The notes under the pieces were generated by a model. It worked only from the letters and a program-made list of their open reading frames with translations. It was not told the DNA's origin and made no database searches. From a virus: a DNA stretch of 41,029 nucleotides. The translations under genes were made by a program, and so were the position numbers. The DNA lies in the IMG/VR virus record IMGVR_UViG_3300009008_003203, positions 1 to 41,029 of that record; one strand, written 5' to 3'. Of this stretch, positions 16,267 through 24,682 are shown piece after piece (the first letter of the stretch is position 1; every line of letters begins with the position of its first letter).

Positions 16267-16748
16267 TGAGACGTGCATTTGGAAAGACGATTGTTAGGAT
16301 CGCTGAAAAAGATGACAGAGTTATTTTAATATCTGGTGATGTTGAACAATGCATGGAGGAATTTCAAGAGCGCTGGCCTGAAAGGTATATTAATGCCGGG
16401 TTATGCGAGCAATCGATGATCAGTATGGCAGCGGGGATGGCAGCAGAGGGATTGAGACCAATCGTTTATTCAATCACACCATTTTTGATTGAGCGCCCAT
16501 TTGAGCAGATCAAAATTGATATCGATGAGCAGAAATTACCTGTTATGCTTGTAGGACAAGCTGATTACCCCACCCATGGTCCAACACATCGTCCACTAAA
16601 CGCTGAAGGTCTAATCGCCTTATTTAAGAATACGACTGGATACTTCCCCAAGTCTCAGCAAGAGACAGAAAAAGCAATGATTGATGCTTATTTGATGGGT
16701 GAACCAGCGATTATCTGTCTTAAGCGCGACGGTTTACCGTTTTTCTAA
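16266..16748 (+). CDS. Transketolase, C-terminal subunit reduced to the pyrimidine-binding domain
   Basis: A 160-residue Pyr domain. NAGLCEQSMISMAAGMA carries the invariant glutamate (E48) that activates thiamine diphosphate, and DYPTHGPTHRP matches the transketolase histidine-containing loop. Usual C-terminal subunits have ~300 residues because they include the third (transketolase_C) domain; that domain is absent here and does not continue in any frame, since the next gene starts 1 bp later. The third domain is not part of the active site, so activity with the upstream subunit is plausible. The gene overlaps its partner by 1 bp, giving balanced expression. Confidence 0.85.
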   Translation: MRRAFGKTIVRIAEKDDRVILISGDVEQCMEEFQERWPERYINAGLCEQSMISMAAGMAAEGLRPIVYSITPFLIERPFEQIKIDIDEQKLPVMLVGQADYPTHGPTHRPLNAEGLIALFKNTTGYFPKSQQETEKAMIDAYLMGEPAIICLKRDGLPFF

Positions 16749-16749
16749 G

Positions 16750-17481
16750 ATGAAAGAGGTTTTAGTTATAGGTGATAGCTGCAAAGATGTATTTGTGTAT
16801 TGCAGCGCAAATAGGCTGTGCCCTGATGTTCCTGTTCCTGTTTTAAATGAGAAATATCGTACATCGAATCCTGGGATGGCTGCGAATGTGCATAGAAACA
16901 TTCTGGCTTTAGGTGTTGAGTGCGATTTGCTCACCAATCAGAATTGGGAAGATTTTTCTAAAATCAGGTATGTTCATGATGAAAGTAATCATATGTTTTT
17001 TCGAGCCGACTCTTTACCCCGCATAAAACCATTCGATACAAGTAAGATTTGCTATGATTACCATTTGATAATTGTATCAGATTATGATAAGGGATTTTTA
17101 TCTAAATCTGATATAAGGACAATTTGTTCCCATCACGATAACGTATTTATTGATTCAAAAAAAATTCTGGGGTCTTGGGCGCATGATGCAAGATACATCA
17201 AGATTAATCACACTGAGTATCACCGCTCAAAGGACCATATTGATAAATTTTTAGTTGATAAGATTATTCGAACAGAGGGTCCGCGGGGATGTGTGTACCA
17301 AGATGAAATATACCCTGTTAAAAAAGCTGAAATTAAAGACGTTTCTGGCGCTGGAGACAGTTTTCTAGCGTCGTTGGTTGTGAAGTATTTAGAGAATAGT
17401 GACATAATAGAAAGCATTAAATTTGCAAACAAGTGTGCTTCTGAGGTTGTTACAAGAAGAGGAATTTCAATAATCCAGTGA
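16750..17481 (+). CDS. rfaE1: PfkB-family sugar kinase, HldE N-terminal (heptose 7-phosphate kinase) type
   Basis: I start at ATG 16750, 1 bp after the transketolase stop; an upstream in-frame ATG would lie inside the transketolase gene. The 243-residue product has GDSCKDVFVY and RLCPDVPVPVLN, matching the GD-x3-D-x-Y and E/C-PVPV pattern of HldE kinases, an NPGMAANV segment in place of PGGAANV, VSDYDKGFL, and the catalytic DVSGAGDSF near residues 195-203. It would phosphorylate D-glycero-D-manno-heptose 7-phosphate at C1. It is shorter than usual HldE kinase domains (~315), with losses in the middle. The matching adenylyltransferase is at 11970, so the two halves are unlinked genes here. Confidence 0.8.
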   Translation: MKEVLVIGDSCKDVFVYCSANRLCPDVPVPVLNEKYRTSNPGMAANVHRNILALGVECDLLTNQNWEDFSKIRYVHDESNHMFFRADSLPRIKPFDTSKICYDYHLIIVSDYDKGFLSKSDIRTICSHHDNVFIDSKKILGSWAHDARYIKINHTEYHRSKDHIDKFLVDKIIRTEGPRGCVYQDEIYPVKKAEIKDVSGAGDSFLASLVVKYLENSDIIESIKFANKCASEVVTRRGISIIQ

Positions 17482-18287
17482 AAATATTAGTAACAGGTGC
17501 AAATGGATTTATAGGCAAAAACATGGTAGCTGCTTTGTGTCAGCATGAAGTAGTATGTCTGGATGATGATCATTTGGATAATACCCAATGGAAGAATCTC
17601 TGGTCAACACTTTTAAAAGATAACACTTTAGACGCAGTCTTTCATATCGGCGCATGCTCAGACACATTAGAGCAGAATGTCAATTTTATGATGCAACGTA
17701 ATTATGAGACGACAAAGTTTCTTGTTGATTGGTGTGTTGAAAACAATATACCCATGATTTATTCTTCTTCTGCTGCAAACTACGGCGCAAATAATGATCA
17801 TCCATCCAATTTGTACGGATGGAGTAAGTACGTAGCAGAAGACTATGTTGTGAGTAATTCAGGTATAGCATTACGATATTTCAACGTGTATGGCCCCGGC
17901 GAAGAGCGTAAGGGTAGGATGGCGTCTGTAGCTTATCAAATGTGTACAAGAGATCAAAGCAATCTTGAGTGTAAGTTATTTCCAGACTCTCCGCGGAGAG
18001 ACTTTGTATACGTAAAAGATGTCGTCTCTGCGAATATTCATGCTTATGAAAATTATGAAGCGCTTCAAGGTAAATATTATGATGTAGGAAGTGGCCAAGC
18101 AAGGGCCTTTGAAGAAGTTCTTGACTTGCTGGAGATCAAGTATTCTTATCATTCTTCTGATGCGATCCCAGAAGGTTATCAGTTTTTTACTCGTAGCAAT
18201 AAAGAGAGGTGGTTACCGGGGTGGGAGCCAAGATATCAGCTTGAGGAAGGGATATCAGATTATCGAAAAGTTTTGGAGACTAGATGA
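17478..18287 (+). CDS. hldD: ADP-L-glycero-D-manno-heptose 6-epimerase (HldD type)
   Basis: A 269-residue extended SDR starting at GTG in a GTGA overlap. TGANGFIGKN is the NAD(P) loop; FHIGACSDTLEQNVNFMMQRNY is the characteristic HldD string, followed by SSSAANYG, the catalytic YGWSK, RYFNVYGPGEERKGRMASVA and RRDFVYVKDV. The enzyme epimerises C6 of ADP-D-glycero-D-manno-heptose, the last step to the LPS-core donor. It is ~40 residues shorter than the E. coli protein, mostly through loops. The following gene is coupled by an ATGA overlap. Together with the kinase and adenylyltransferase, it forms most of an ADP-heptose pathway. Confidence 0.88.
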   Translation: MKILVTGANGFIGKNMVAALCQHEVVCLDDDHLDNTQWKNLWSTLLKDNTLDAVFHIGACSDTLEQNVNFMMQRNYETTKFLVDWCVENNIPMIYSSSAANYGANNDHPSNLYGWSKYVAEDYVVSNSGIALRYFNVYGPGEERKGRMASVAYQMCTRDQSNLECKLFPDSPRRDFVYVKDVVSANIHAYENYEALQGKYYDVGSGQARAFEEVLDLLEIKYSYHSSDAIPEGYQFFTRSNKERWLPGWEPRYQLEEGISDYRKVLETR

Positions 18288-19216
18288 AAATCCTCGTCAC
18301 AGGCGGAACCGGAATGGTTGGGTCTGCTTTTAGAAATCTAAAAACCGACCATGAATTGGTTCTATATGGGTCAGAACAATACGACTTGAGAGACGATCAG
18401 CAGGTTGATGATATGTTTTATCGCAATCAAGTTGATGCAGTTATTCATTTGGCTGCAAAAGTAGGTGGTGTGAAGGGGAATATGGATTTCATGGCAGACT
18501 TCTATTCTGATAACATTAAGATAAACACCAATGTTCTAGATTCAGCACACAGTCATGGGGTCAAAAAAGTTGTTTCATTGTTATCAACATGCGTTTATCC
18601 AGACGCCGTTTCATACCCCTTGACAGAAGAACAAGTGCACCAGGGCGAACCGCATTACAGTAATTTCGGCTATGCGTACGCAAAAAGGATGCTAGACGTA
18701 CACTCCAGGGCTCTTCGTAAACAATATGGGTGTAACTTCATCTGTGCTATACCAAATAATCTATATGGCCCTCATGATAATTTTGATTTAGAGAACGGTC
18801 ATGTAATTCCCGCAATAATCAGGAAAGTGTGGGAAGCAAAGCTTACTAAGACAGCCCCAGTGTTTTGGGGAGACGGATCCCCGCTACGTGAATTTACGTA
18901 CGCACCCGATGTTGCCAGGATCTTACTTTACCTTTTAGAAAAGTATGATAGCTCGGTGCCCATTAATATTGGGATGACGAATGAGCAGAGTATAAGCAGT
19001 ATAGTAGATCTAGTGTGTAAAGAGCTAGATGTTAGCACCTCCATTATTTGGGATCGATCAAAGCCCGCTGGACAATTTAGGAAACCAAGCTCAAACAAGA
19101 ACCTATTGAAGCTTGGATGGGAAGAAAGCGAGTATACTTCGTTGGAGTCTGGAATAAAGCAAATGTGTGAATGGTTCTCTACAAATTATCCCAATATAAG
19201 AGGTATGAATAAATGA
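18284..19216 (+). CDS. fcl: GDP-L-fucose synthase
   Basis: A 310-residue extended SDR with [11 protein letters not shown], the family-specific [18 protein letters not shown] (catalytic cysteine near residue 102), YAYAKRM (YxxxK near residues 129-133) and [25 protein letters not shown], whose histidine completes the epimerase pair. [11 protein letters not shown] is also diagnostic. It converts GDP-4-keto-6-deoxy-mannose to GDP-L-fucose with NADPH. Its length is normal. It is coupled to HldD upstream and to Gmd downstream by ATGA overlaps, so the fucose and heptose branches are made from the same message. Confidence 0.92.
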   Translation: MKILVTGGTGMVGSAFRNLKTDHELVLYGSEQYDLRDDQQVDDMFYRNQVDAVIHLAAKVGGVKGNMDFMADFYSDNIKINTNVLDSAHSHGVKKVVSLLSTCVYPDAVSYPLTEEQVHQGEPHYSNFGYAYAKRMLDVHSRALRKQYGCNFICAIPNNLYGPHDNFDLENGHVIPAIIRKVWEAKLTKTAPVFWGDGSPLREFTYAPDVARILLYLLEKYDSSVPINIGMTNEQSISSIVDLVCKELDVSTSIIWDRSKPAGQFRKPSSNKNLLKLGWEESEYTSLESGIKQMCEWFSTNYPNIRGMNK

Positions 19217-20259
19217 AAACAGCAATGATAACAGGCGTAACTGGCCAAGATGGGTCGTATCTCGCAGAGCTTTTGTTAAGCAAAGGATATAGGGTCATTG
19301 GTCTAAAAAGACGGACAAGCTTAATAACAACCGACCGTGTAAATGCGATTTATAATAATCCCAATTTTGAACTACGCTATTATTCTCTTCACGATCCTTC
19401 AACCCTATATCGCCTATTAGAAGAATATGAGCCAACTGAATTTTATAATCTTGCTGCTCAATCTCATGTGCGGGTTTCTTTCGACGTACCAATCGAGACC
19501 GTGGATACAATCGCAATGGGTACCCTTCGTGTTCTAGAAGCTATTAGACATGTCAATAAAGACATAAGAATATACCAGGCTTCCTCTTCAGAGATGTTCG
19601 GTGATAACCCTCAAGCTCCACAGGATGAGAAAACTATTTTAATGCCGGCGTCCCCATACGCTTGTGCTAAAGTTTTTGCGCATAATCTGTGCAGAAACTA
19701 TCGTGAATCCTATGATATGCATATTTCATGTGGAATATTGTTTAATCATGAATCCCCAAGAAGAGGTGAGACGTTCGTAACACGTAAAATTACTAGGGCC
19801 GCTGCGCGTATAAAAATGGGGCTTCAAGAAAAGCTATATCTTGGTAACCTTGAAGCAAAGAGAGACTGGGGTTTCGCTGGAGACTTCGTAGAAGCTATGT
19901 GGCTCATGATGCAACAAGACCAACCAGACGATTATGTTATAGCTACTGGAGAAACACACTCAGTACAAGAATGGCTAGACTGTGTTTTCTGTGTAGCGTC
20001 TCTACCACAAGCCGGGAACGTTGAAATCGATCAAAGGCTTTTTCGACCTCATGAGGTACCATTGCTGTTGGGTGACCCATCAAAGGCGTTGAAGGAACTT
20101 GGGTGGAAACCAACAATAAGATTCAATGAATTAGCTAAAATGATGTATAATGCAGATAAGATTTTCGCAGAGGGTGAGCTTCGATTGCTCGGCCGAGATT
20201 TAAAGATTGAAGCGCTTATTGATGGTCGAAAAATGCCCTATCAATCTTCAAAGAAATAG
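19213..20259 (+). CDS. gmd: GDP-mannose 4,6-dehydratase
   Basis: A 348-residue extended SDR with [43 protein letters not shown] (catalytic YxxxK) and [17 protein letters not shown], all diagnostic for Gmd. It makes GDP-4-keto-6-deoxy-mannose from GDP-mannose, the substrate of the synthase encoded just upstream. No mannose-1-phosphate guanylyltransferase is seen in the window, so GDP-mannose should come from the host. Length matches the family. The ATG lies within the stop of the upstream gene. It ends the sugar-enzyme cassette; a 48 bp gap follows. Confidence 0.93.
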   Translation: MKTAMITGVTGQDGSYLAELLLSKGYRVIGLKRRTSLITTDRVNAIYNNPNFELRYYSLHDPSTLYRLLEEYEPTEFYNLAAQSHVRVSFDVPIETVDTIAMGTLRVLEAIRHVNKDIRIYQASSSEMFGDNPQAPQDEKTILMPASPYACAKVFAHNLCRNYRESYDMHISCGILFNHESPRRGETFVTRKITRAAARIKMGLQEKLYLGNLEAKRDWGFAGDFVEAMWLMMQQDQPDDYVIATGETHSVQEWLDCVFCVASLPQAGNVEIDQRLFRPHEVPLLLGDPSKALKELGWKPTIRFNELAKMMYNADKIFAEGELRLLGRDLKIEALIDGRKMPYQSSKK

Positions 20260-20307
20260 AGTAAATCTGCATAACTTCTTTTAAAATATAAAATAAGGAA
20301 GTTGTAT

Positions 20308-21180
20308 ATGCATATTAAAAACCCCGAAGAGATAGATTTTCGTACTGGGAAGCCACACGTTTCATTTTCTGAAATACGCTGTTGGAAGGAGTGCGCTTAT
20401 AGACATAAGCTTTTGTATATTGACAAGATTGGTGTCGATGAGCCTTCTCCCTATTTATCTTATGGAACAGCTGTACATGAAGCAATTGAAGCATTCTTAA
20501 ATACAGGAAACATGGACCCATCTATCGCAATTTCAATGATAGAAAGTGAGTGGGAAAAACACGGTTTCGAATCAAAAGAATTCAACGATGCCCATGCAGC
20601 GTACAGAAAGTCTCAAGGGTGGAAGCCTAAGCCATATCCTCCATTACATGAGTGGAAAGAATATGCCCTAACGGCGCTAACTGAACTACCACCATTTTTG
20701 AAAGAGACGTTTGGGGACTATGAGGTGGTGTCTGCCGAAGAGCAGCTATATGAATACTATCCTGAGTCGGATATCTTTTTCAAGGGCTTTATCGATGCTC
20801 TTATTAAGACTAAGCTCCGGGGAAAGGATGTCTATTATGTTATTGACTGGAAAACCGCTGGTGATAAAGGGTGGTTTAGAAATAAAAAGCAAGATATTTT
20901 GACATGGGGCCAGATTGCTCTTTACAAGACTTTTTGGCGAAATAAGCTAGGTTTGGATACAAAACAGGTAAGATGTGGGTTTGTACTTTTAAAGCGCGGC
21001 GCTCCAGCAGAAAAAGTTTGCGAGCTTGTGAGCGTTTCAGTGGGCCCCAAGGCAGAAGAGAAATCGATGGCCATTCTACGAAGCATGATTAAAACTGTCC
21101 GCCGCGGTATTTTTCTTAAAAATCGAAATTCTTGTTTATTTTGTGAGTTTAAAAAGACACCCAATTGTCCAGGAGGATGA
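20308..21180 (+). CDS. PD-(D/E)XK nuclease, Cas4/RecB-like with probable Fe-S cluster
   Basis: A 290-residue nuclease. The start is ATG 20308, preceded by AAGGAA at 7-12 bp; a TTG 6 bp upstream is less likely. Motifs are H57 (YGTAVHEAIE), D163 (FKGFIDALI), D180-W-K182 (YVIDWKT) and a QxxxY-like QIALY, the order seen in Cas4, AddB and RecB nuclease domains. Cysteines C25/C29 near the N-terminus and C276-x2-C279-x7-C287 at the C-terminus are placed as in enzymes with a 4Fe-4S cluster. It has no helicase part. Likely a DNA exonuclease for phage recombination, replication or host DNA breakdown; there is no CRISPR in the window. It stands alone between sugar genes. Confidence 0.82.
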   Translation: MHIKNPEEIDFRTGKPHVSFSEIRCWKECAYRHKLLYIDKIGVDEPSPYLSYGTAVHEAIEAFLNTGNMDPSIAISMIESEWEKHGFESKEFNDAHAAYRKSQGWKPKPYPPLHEWKEYALTALTELPPFLKETFGDYEVVSAEEQLYEYYPESDIFFKGFIDALIKTKLRGKDVYYVIDWKTAGDKGWFRNKKQDILTWGQIALYKTFWRNKLGLDTKQVRCGFVLLKRGAPAEKVCELVSVSVGPKAEEKSMAILRSMIKTVRRGIFLKNRNSCLFCEFKKTPNCPGG

Positions 21181-21237
21181 TTCTTAGACATATACGTTGA
21201 ACTTTTATCGGTTATGATTATCTGGTGAGGTACGTAT

Positions 21238-22485
21238 ATGGAAAAATATAAAATACTAATGCTCTCGGATCATGCCCTCTCAACATCGGGTGTGGGTTGT
21301 CAATCACGATTTTTGATAAATGGGTTGGTTGAAAAGGGGTGTTGGTCAGTAAGACAGTTCGGGGCAGCATTAAAACACAACGAATATGACGTTGTGAAAA
21401 TATCTGATGACTTTATTATCAAGCCAATAGATGGCTTTGGTAATCCAGATATGCTAAGAATAACTCTGGCCACTGAAAAGCCTGATGTCATTCTGCTGTT
21501 TACCGACCCAAGGTTTTTTACGTGGTTGTGGGAAATCGAGGATGAGATTCATCAGATGTGCCCCATCGCCTATTGGCATGTTTGGGATAATGATCCTCGG
21601 CCATTATTTAACGACAGTTATTACCAGGCAACAGATTTAATAAACTGTCACTCTTACCCAACCTTTAAGCAGGTAAGCTCAAAGTTTCCAGAACGTACTA
21701 ATTTTATACCTCACGCCCTCCCAACTGATGTTTTCTATGAGTTTTCCGATTCAGATAAAAAACGGTACAAAGAGCAAGTTTTAGGATACCAGAAAAGAAA
21801 CGACTTTGTGGCGCTATGGATTAACAGAAATGCAAAAAGAAAGAGGCCAGCCGATGTTCTCTGGGCCTGGAAAGAATTTCTAGACGAGTCTAAAGCTGAG
21901 CATGCTACATTGATAATGCATACCCAGCCGAATGACCAAGAGGGACCAAACCTAATAGCGGTCGCGGAAAGGTTAGGAATTCAGCATTCAGTACTTTTCT
22001 CTCCAGAAAGAGTTGATTTTGAGAAGATGAATGTGCTTCATAACATTTCTGATTGCTGCATAAACATCGCATACGCAGAAGGGTTTGGACTGCCAACTTT
22101 GGAAGCTATGCAAGTTGGTAATCCGATTATCGCTGCAAAAACAGGCGGTTTAACAAGACAAGTTGTTGACCACCGCGACGGTAGTCAAAACGGTGTCGCA
22201 TTAGATATAAAGTTAAGAACGCTTGTAGGATCACAAGGTGTACCGTACATATACGAGGATTACGCTGACGTAAAAGACTTGGCAAACGCTATTATGCACT
22301 TATATTCCATGGAACCAGAAGACAGGAAAAAGCTTAGCAAGAAATGTTCAGACTATGTTAAGGAGGAATTTTCGCTTCAACGTACCATCGATGATTGGCA
22401 CACAACCTTGTTAGACCTCGTGGAAAATTGGAAGCGAGGTACTCGTACAACACCACGTTTTGAAATGATAGAAATAGGAGCATAG
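21238..22485 (+). CDS. GT4-family glycosyltransferase
   Basis: A 415-residue GT-B enzyme. The N-terminal half has ILMLSDHALSTSGVGCQSRFL; the C-terminal half has ALWINRNAKRKRPADVL, HTQPNDQEG and the donor-binding motif YAEGFGLPTLEAM (E281 to E289, the E-x7-E pattern), followed by GNPIIAAKTGGL. It should use a nucleotide sugar by a retaining mechanism in the cytoplasm. GAGG lies about 9 bp before the ATG in a 57 bp leader. The gene is followed after 4 bp by a second GT4-like gene. This pair is separated from the main transferase cluster by the nuclease. Confidence 0.87.
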   Translation: MEKYKILMLSDHALSTSGVGCQSRFLINGLVEKGCWSVRQFGAALKHNEYDVVKISDDFIIKPIDGFGNPDMLRITLATEKPDVILLFTDPRFFTWLWEIEDEIHQMCPIAYWHVWDNDPRPLFNDSYYQATDLINCHSYPTFKQVSSKFPERTNFIPHALPTDVFYEFSDSDKKRYKEQVLGYQKRNDFVALWINRNAKRKRPADVLWAWKEFLDESKAEHATLIMHTQPNDQEGPNLIAVAERLGIQHSVLFSPERVDFEKMNVLHNISDCCINIAYAEGFGLPTLEAMQVGNPIIAAKTGGLTRQVVDHRDGSQNGVALDIKLRTLVGSQGVPYIYEDYADVKDLANAIMHLYSMEPEDRKKLSKKCSDYVKEEFSLQRTIDDWHTTLLDLVENWKRGTRTTPRFEMIEIGA

Positions 22486-22489
22486 TAAT

Positions 22490-23641
22490 ATGGAGGTTGT
22501 CATAAGAGGACCGCTTTTAAGCGTCACTGGTTACGGCGTACACACGCGCCAACTATTTTCGTGGGCTCAGTCTCGTGGTATGAACGTACATGCAAGTATT
22601 GTACCCTGGGGTATTTGTACGTACTATGTGAATCCCGAAGCACTAAATGGATTGATTGGTGAAATTATGAGTAAAACAACGCCAGTCGAAAATGCTGATC
22701 TCTCATTCCAGGTTCAGTTGCCAGATGAATGGGACCCTACACTAGCGAAAACGAATATTGGTGTCACTGCGGGTGTCGAGGCAGATATCTGTTCGCAGAC
22801 ATGGGTTGAGGCATGTAAGAAAATGCATAAAGTAATAGTCCCAAGCACATTTACTAAAAAAACCTTTGTTAGAAGCGGGGTCCCTGAAGACAAAATTTGG
22901 GTGATTCCAGAAGCGCATAGCGTAAAAGATGACACTTCCCTTATACTCGATGCGCAGTTAAGCGGTCTTCCAACTAGCTTTAATTTTTTAATGTTTGGGC
23001 AGTTAACAGGCCACACTCCGGAAACAGATAGAAAAAATACGTTTTACGCGCTCCGTTGGCTTTCAGAACTGTTTAAGGACGACAAAGATGTTGGGATAAT
23101 AGTAAAAACGAACCTGGGTCGGTTCACTACAAAAGATAGAGAGCATGCCAGAATCCTTTTTGAGGGTCTAGTAAACGAAATTAGGGTAGGCGATTACCCA
23201 AGGTTTTATCTTGCTCATGGAATGCTAGACGAAACTGAGATATCAACCCTGTATAGAAACAAAACAGTGAAGGCTTTGATTGCGCCCACCAGAGGCGAGG
23301 GCTGGGGGTTACCTATTCTAGACGCTGCATGTGCTGGGTTACCAATCATTACCACTGATTACTCTGGCCATTTAGACTTTTTAGAAAGTGTAAAATTTCT
23401 ATCACTAGACTATACTCTTGTTCCAGTTCCGCCTTCTAGATGCGATGGAAGAGTGTGGATCGAGGGATCGAAGTGGGCAGACGTGAAAGAGTCCTCGTTT
23501 AAGTCTCGTGTAAAGAAATTTAGGAAGGGCTCTACTTTACCCGAAGAGTGGGCTAAGTCAGCTGCCCCGAAATTACAAAAAGAATACTCACTAAATGCCG
23601 TATCAATGGAATATGACAAATTCATGGAGAAGTGCTTTTGA
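22490..23641 (+). CDS. GT4-like GT-B glycosyltransferase
   Basis: A 383-residue GT-B enzyme. It starts with VVIRGPLLSVTGYGVHTRQL, a typical N-terminal glycine-rich acceptor loop. VIVPSTFTKKTFVRSGV, then NFLMFGQLTG, and the E-containing motif TRGEGWGLPILDAACAGLP (E270) with TDYSGHLDFL mark the donor-binding half. The last 80 residues are basic and may help binding. AGGAG lies about 11 bp upstream. Its stop is overlapped by the start of the small membrane protein, so this enzyme is translationally joined to the late-sigma/baseplate genes downstream. Confidence 0.83.
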   Translation: MEVVIRGPLLSVTGYGVHTRQLFSWAQSRGMNVHASIVPWGICTYYVNPEALNGLIGEIMSKTTPVENADLSFQVQLPDEWDPTLAKTNIGVTAGVEADICSQTWVEACKKMHKVIVPSTFTKKTFVRSGVPEDKIWVIPEAHSVKDDTSLILDAQLSGLPTSFNFLMFGQLTGHTPETDRKNTFYALRWLSELFKDDKDVGIIVKTNLGRFTTKDREHARILFEGLVNEIRVGDYPRFYLAHGMLDETEISTLYRNKTVKALIAPTRGEGWGLPILDAACAGLPIITTDYSGHLDFLESVKFLSLDYTLVPVPPSRCDGRVWIEGSKWADVKESSFKSRVKKFRKGSTLPEEWAKSAAPKLQKEYSLNAVSMEYDKFMEKCF

Positions 23642-23970
23642 CTGGGGTAGAGATAATATTGGCATGTAGCTTATTCATTATGACCGTGATTGCAGGAATT
23701 GCGATATATTTTGCTGTAAAATTTGGTGTTTTGATTTTGAGTATTGAAGATGCTATTGAGGAGAGTCTTGATGTGTTAGATGAAAGATACATGTCTATTA
23801 GCGAGGTCATTGAGATTCCGCTATTTTCAGACAGCCCGCAGATTCGACAAGTTCATTTTGATTTGCGACGATCAAGAGAAGCCATTCTTTCAATCGCGCA
23901 TATACTAGTTGACGATTTTAATAGATTAGAGGATATTGAGGATGGCGAAGACCAGAAAAAAAATACGTAG
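23638..23970 (+). CDS. Small membrane protein with one N-terminal helix
   Basis: I choose TTG 23638 as start: GGAG lies 8 bp upstream and the codon overlaps the previous stop (TTGA); a GTG 6 bp earlier is too close to that GGAG. The 110-residue product has one hydrophobic helix (about residues 5-35) followed by an acidic, charged, probably helical cytoplasmic part with IEDAIEESLDVLDERY and DSPQIRQV. I do not know a function. The pattern reminds me of small membrane proteins conserved in T4-like marine phages near late genes, but that is memory, not a search. It overlaps the sigma-factor gene by 29 bp. Confidence 0.7.
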   Translation: MTGVEIILACSLFIMTVIAGIAIYFAVKFGVLILSIEDAIEESLDVLDERYMSISEVIEIPLFSDSPQIRQVHFDLRRSREAILSIAHILVDDFNRLEDIEDGEDQKKNT

Positions 23971-24673
23971 AAATCCTGGTAAAAAAAGGAACATGTATTT
24001 TAATAAAGATACACAGGCAGCGATTGAAGAATACCAGCAAGAGGAGTGCCTCGATAAAAGAGAGGTTATTTATCGGGAAAAAATTCTACCTGCATTTGAG
24101 CAATTATCAGAGAGCTTAATCTTTGTTTATGGGTTTCATTCCCCCTATGACAGCGTGCACGCTCTTAAGTCTGATTGCGTAACCTTTTTATACGAAACGA
24201 TTTATAAGTGGGACCCCGCAAGAGGAACAAAGGCCTTCTCTTATTTTAATGTCGTCGCAAAAAATTGGCTTATTATCCGTTGTCGGAACGCGATGAAAGA
24301 GAACCGTCGTCACGTATCGATGTCAGACCTCTCAACAATGTCTTCTAGAGATAAGCACAAAGTGGCAAACAGCAGTGTCGCTCCATCGCCGCAAGATATT
24401 TTAGAGTTGGGAGAGTTACGGGGAAATATCCTGAAGGTGATTGAAGAGATCGAAAAGCGGGTATCAAAAGATAACGAGAAAATCTGTGTAAGCGCTATAC
24501 GAACTGTTTTTGAAAACATTGATAACCTTGATTTTTTGAACAAGCGTGCTATTTACGTTTACGTAAGGGAGATCTCGGGTTTGACTTCGAAGCAGTTATC
24601 AGTTGCAATGTCAAAGATACGAAAGCACTACAAGGATATTGTTCATGATTCCCGAATCGTGGATTTATTTTAG
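23942..24673 (+). CDS. 55: Late-transcription sigma factor, T4 gp55-like
   Basis: A 243-residue protein with a basic N-terminus (KTRKKIRRNPGKKR), then a region resembling sigma region 2: YKWDPARGTKAFSYFNVVAKNWLI at about residues 89-112, the string that identifies gp55-type phage sigma factors. It would direct host RNA polymerase to TATAAATA-like late promoters, usually with a clamp-loaded co-activator. It is longer than T4 gp55 (185 residues). ATG 23942 is preceded by GAGG; an in-frame TTG lies 6 bp upstream. It sits inside the late run itself, just ahead of the baseplate genes, so it may sustain its own late expression. Confidence 0.78.
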   Translation: MAKTRKKIRRNPGKKRNMYFNKDTQAAIEEYQQEECLDKREVIYREKILPAFEQLSESLIFVYGFHSPYDSVHALKSDCVTFLYETIYKWDPARGTKAFSYFNVVAKNWLIIRCRNAMKENRRHVSMSDLSTMSSRDKHKVANSSVAPSPQDILELGELRGNILKVIEEIEKRVSKDNEKICVSAIRTVFENIDNLDFLNKRAIYVYVREISGLTSKQLSVAMSKIRKHYKDIVHDSRIVDLF

Positions 24674-24682
24674 GTAAGCATT

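Noticed and set aside
20287-20294. TATAAAAT as a T4-type late promoter before the nuclease gene
   Set aside because: Only 6 of 8 positions match TATAAATA and the spot is AT-rich, so a chance match is likely.
20308-21180. A CRISPR-Cas locus because of the Cas4-like protein
   Set aside because: There are no repeat-spacer arrays and no Cas1, Cas2 or effector genes; Cas4-like nucleases are common in phages without CRISPR.
21197-21223. A sigma70 promoter (TTGAAC plus TTATCT) before the GT4 gene
   Set aside because: The possible -10 matches the consensus at only two positions at acceptable spacing; TATGAT at 21213-21218 is only 10 bp from the -35.
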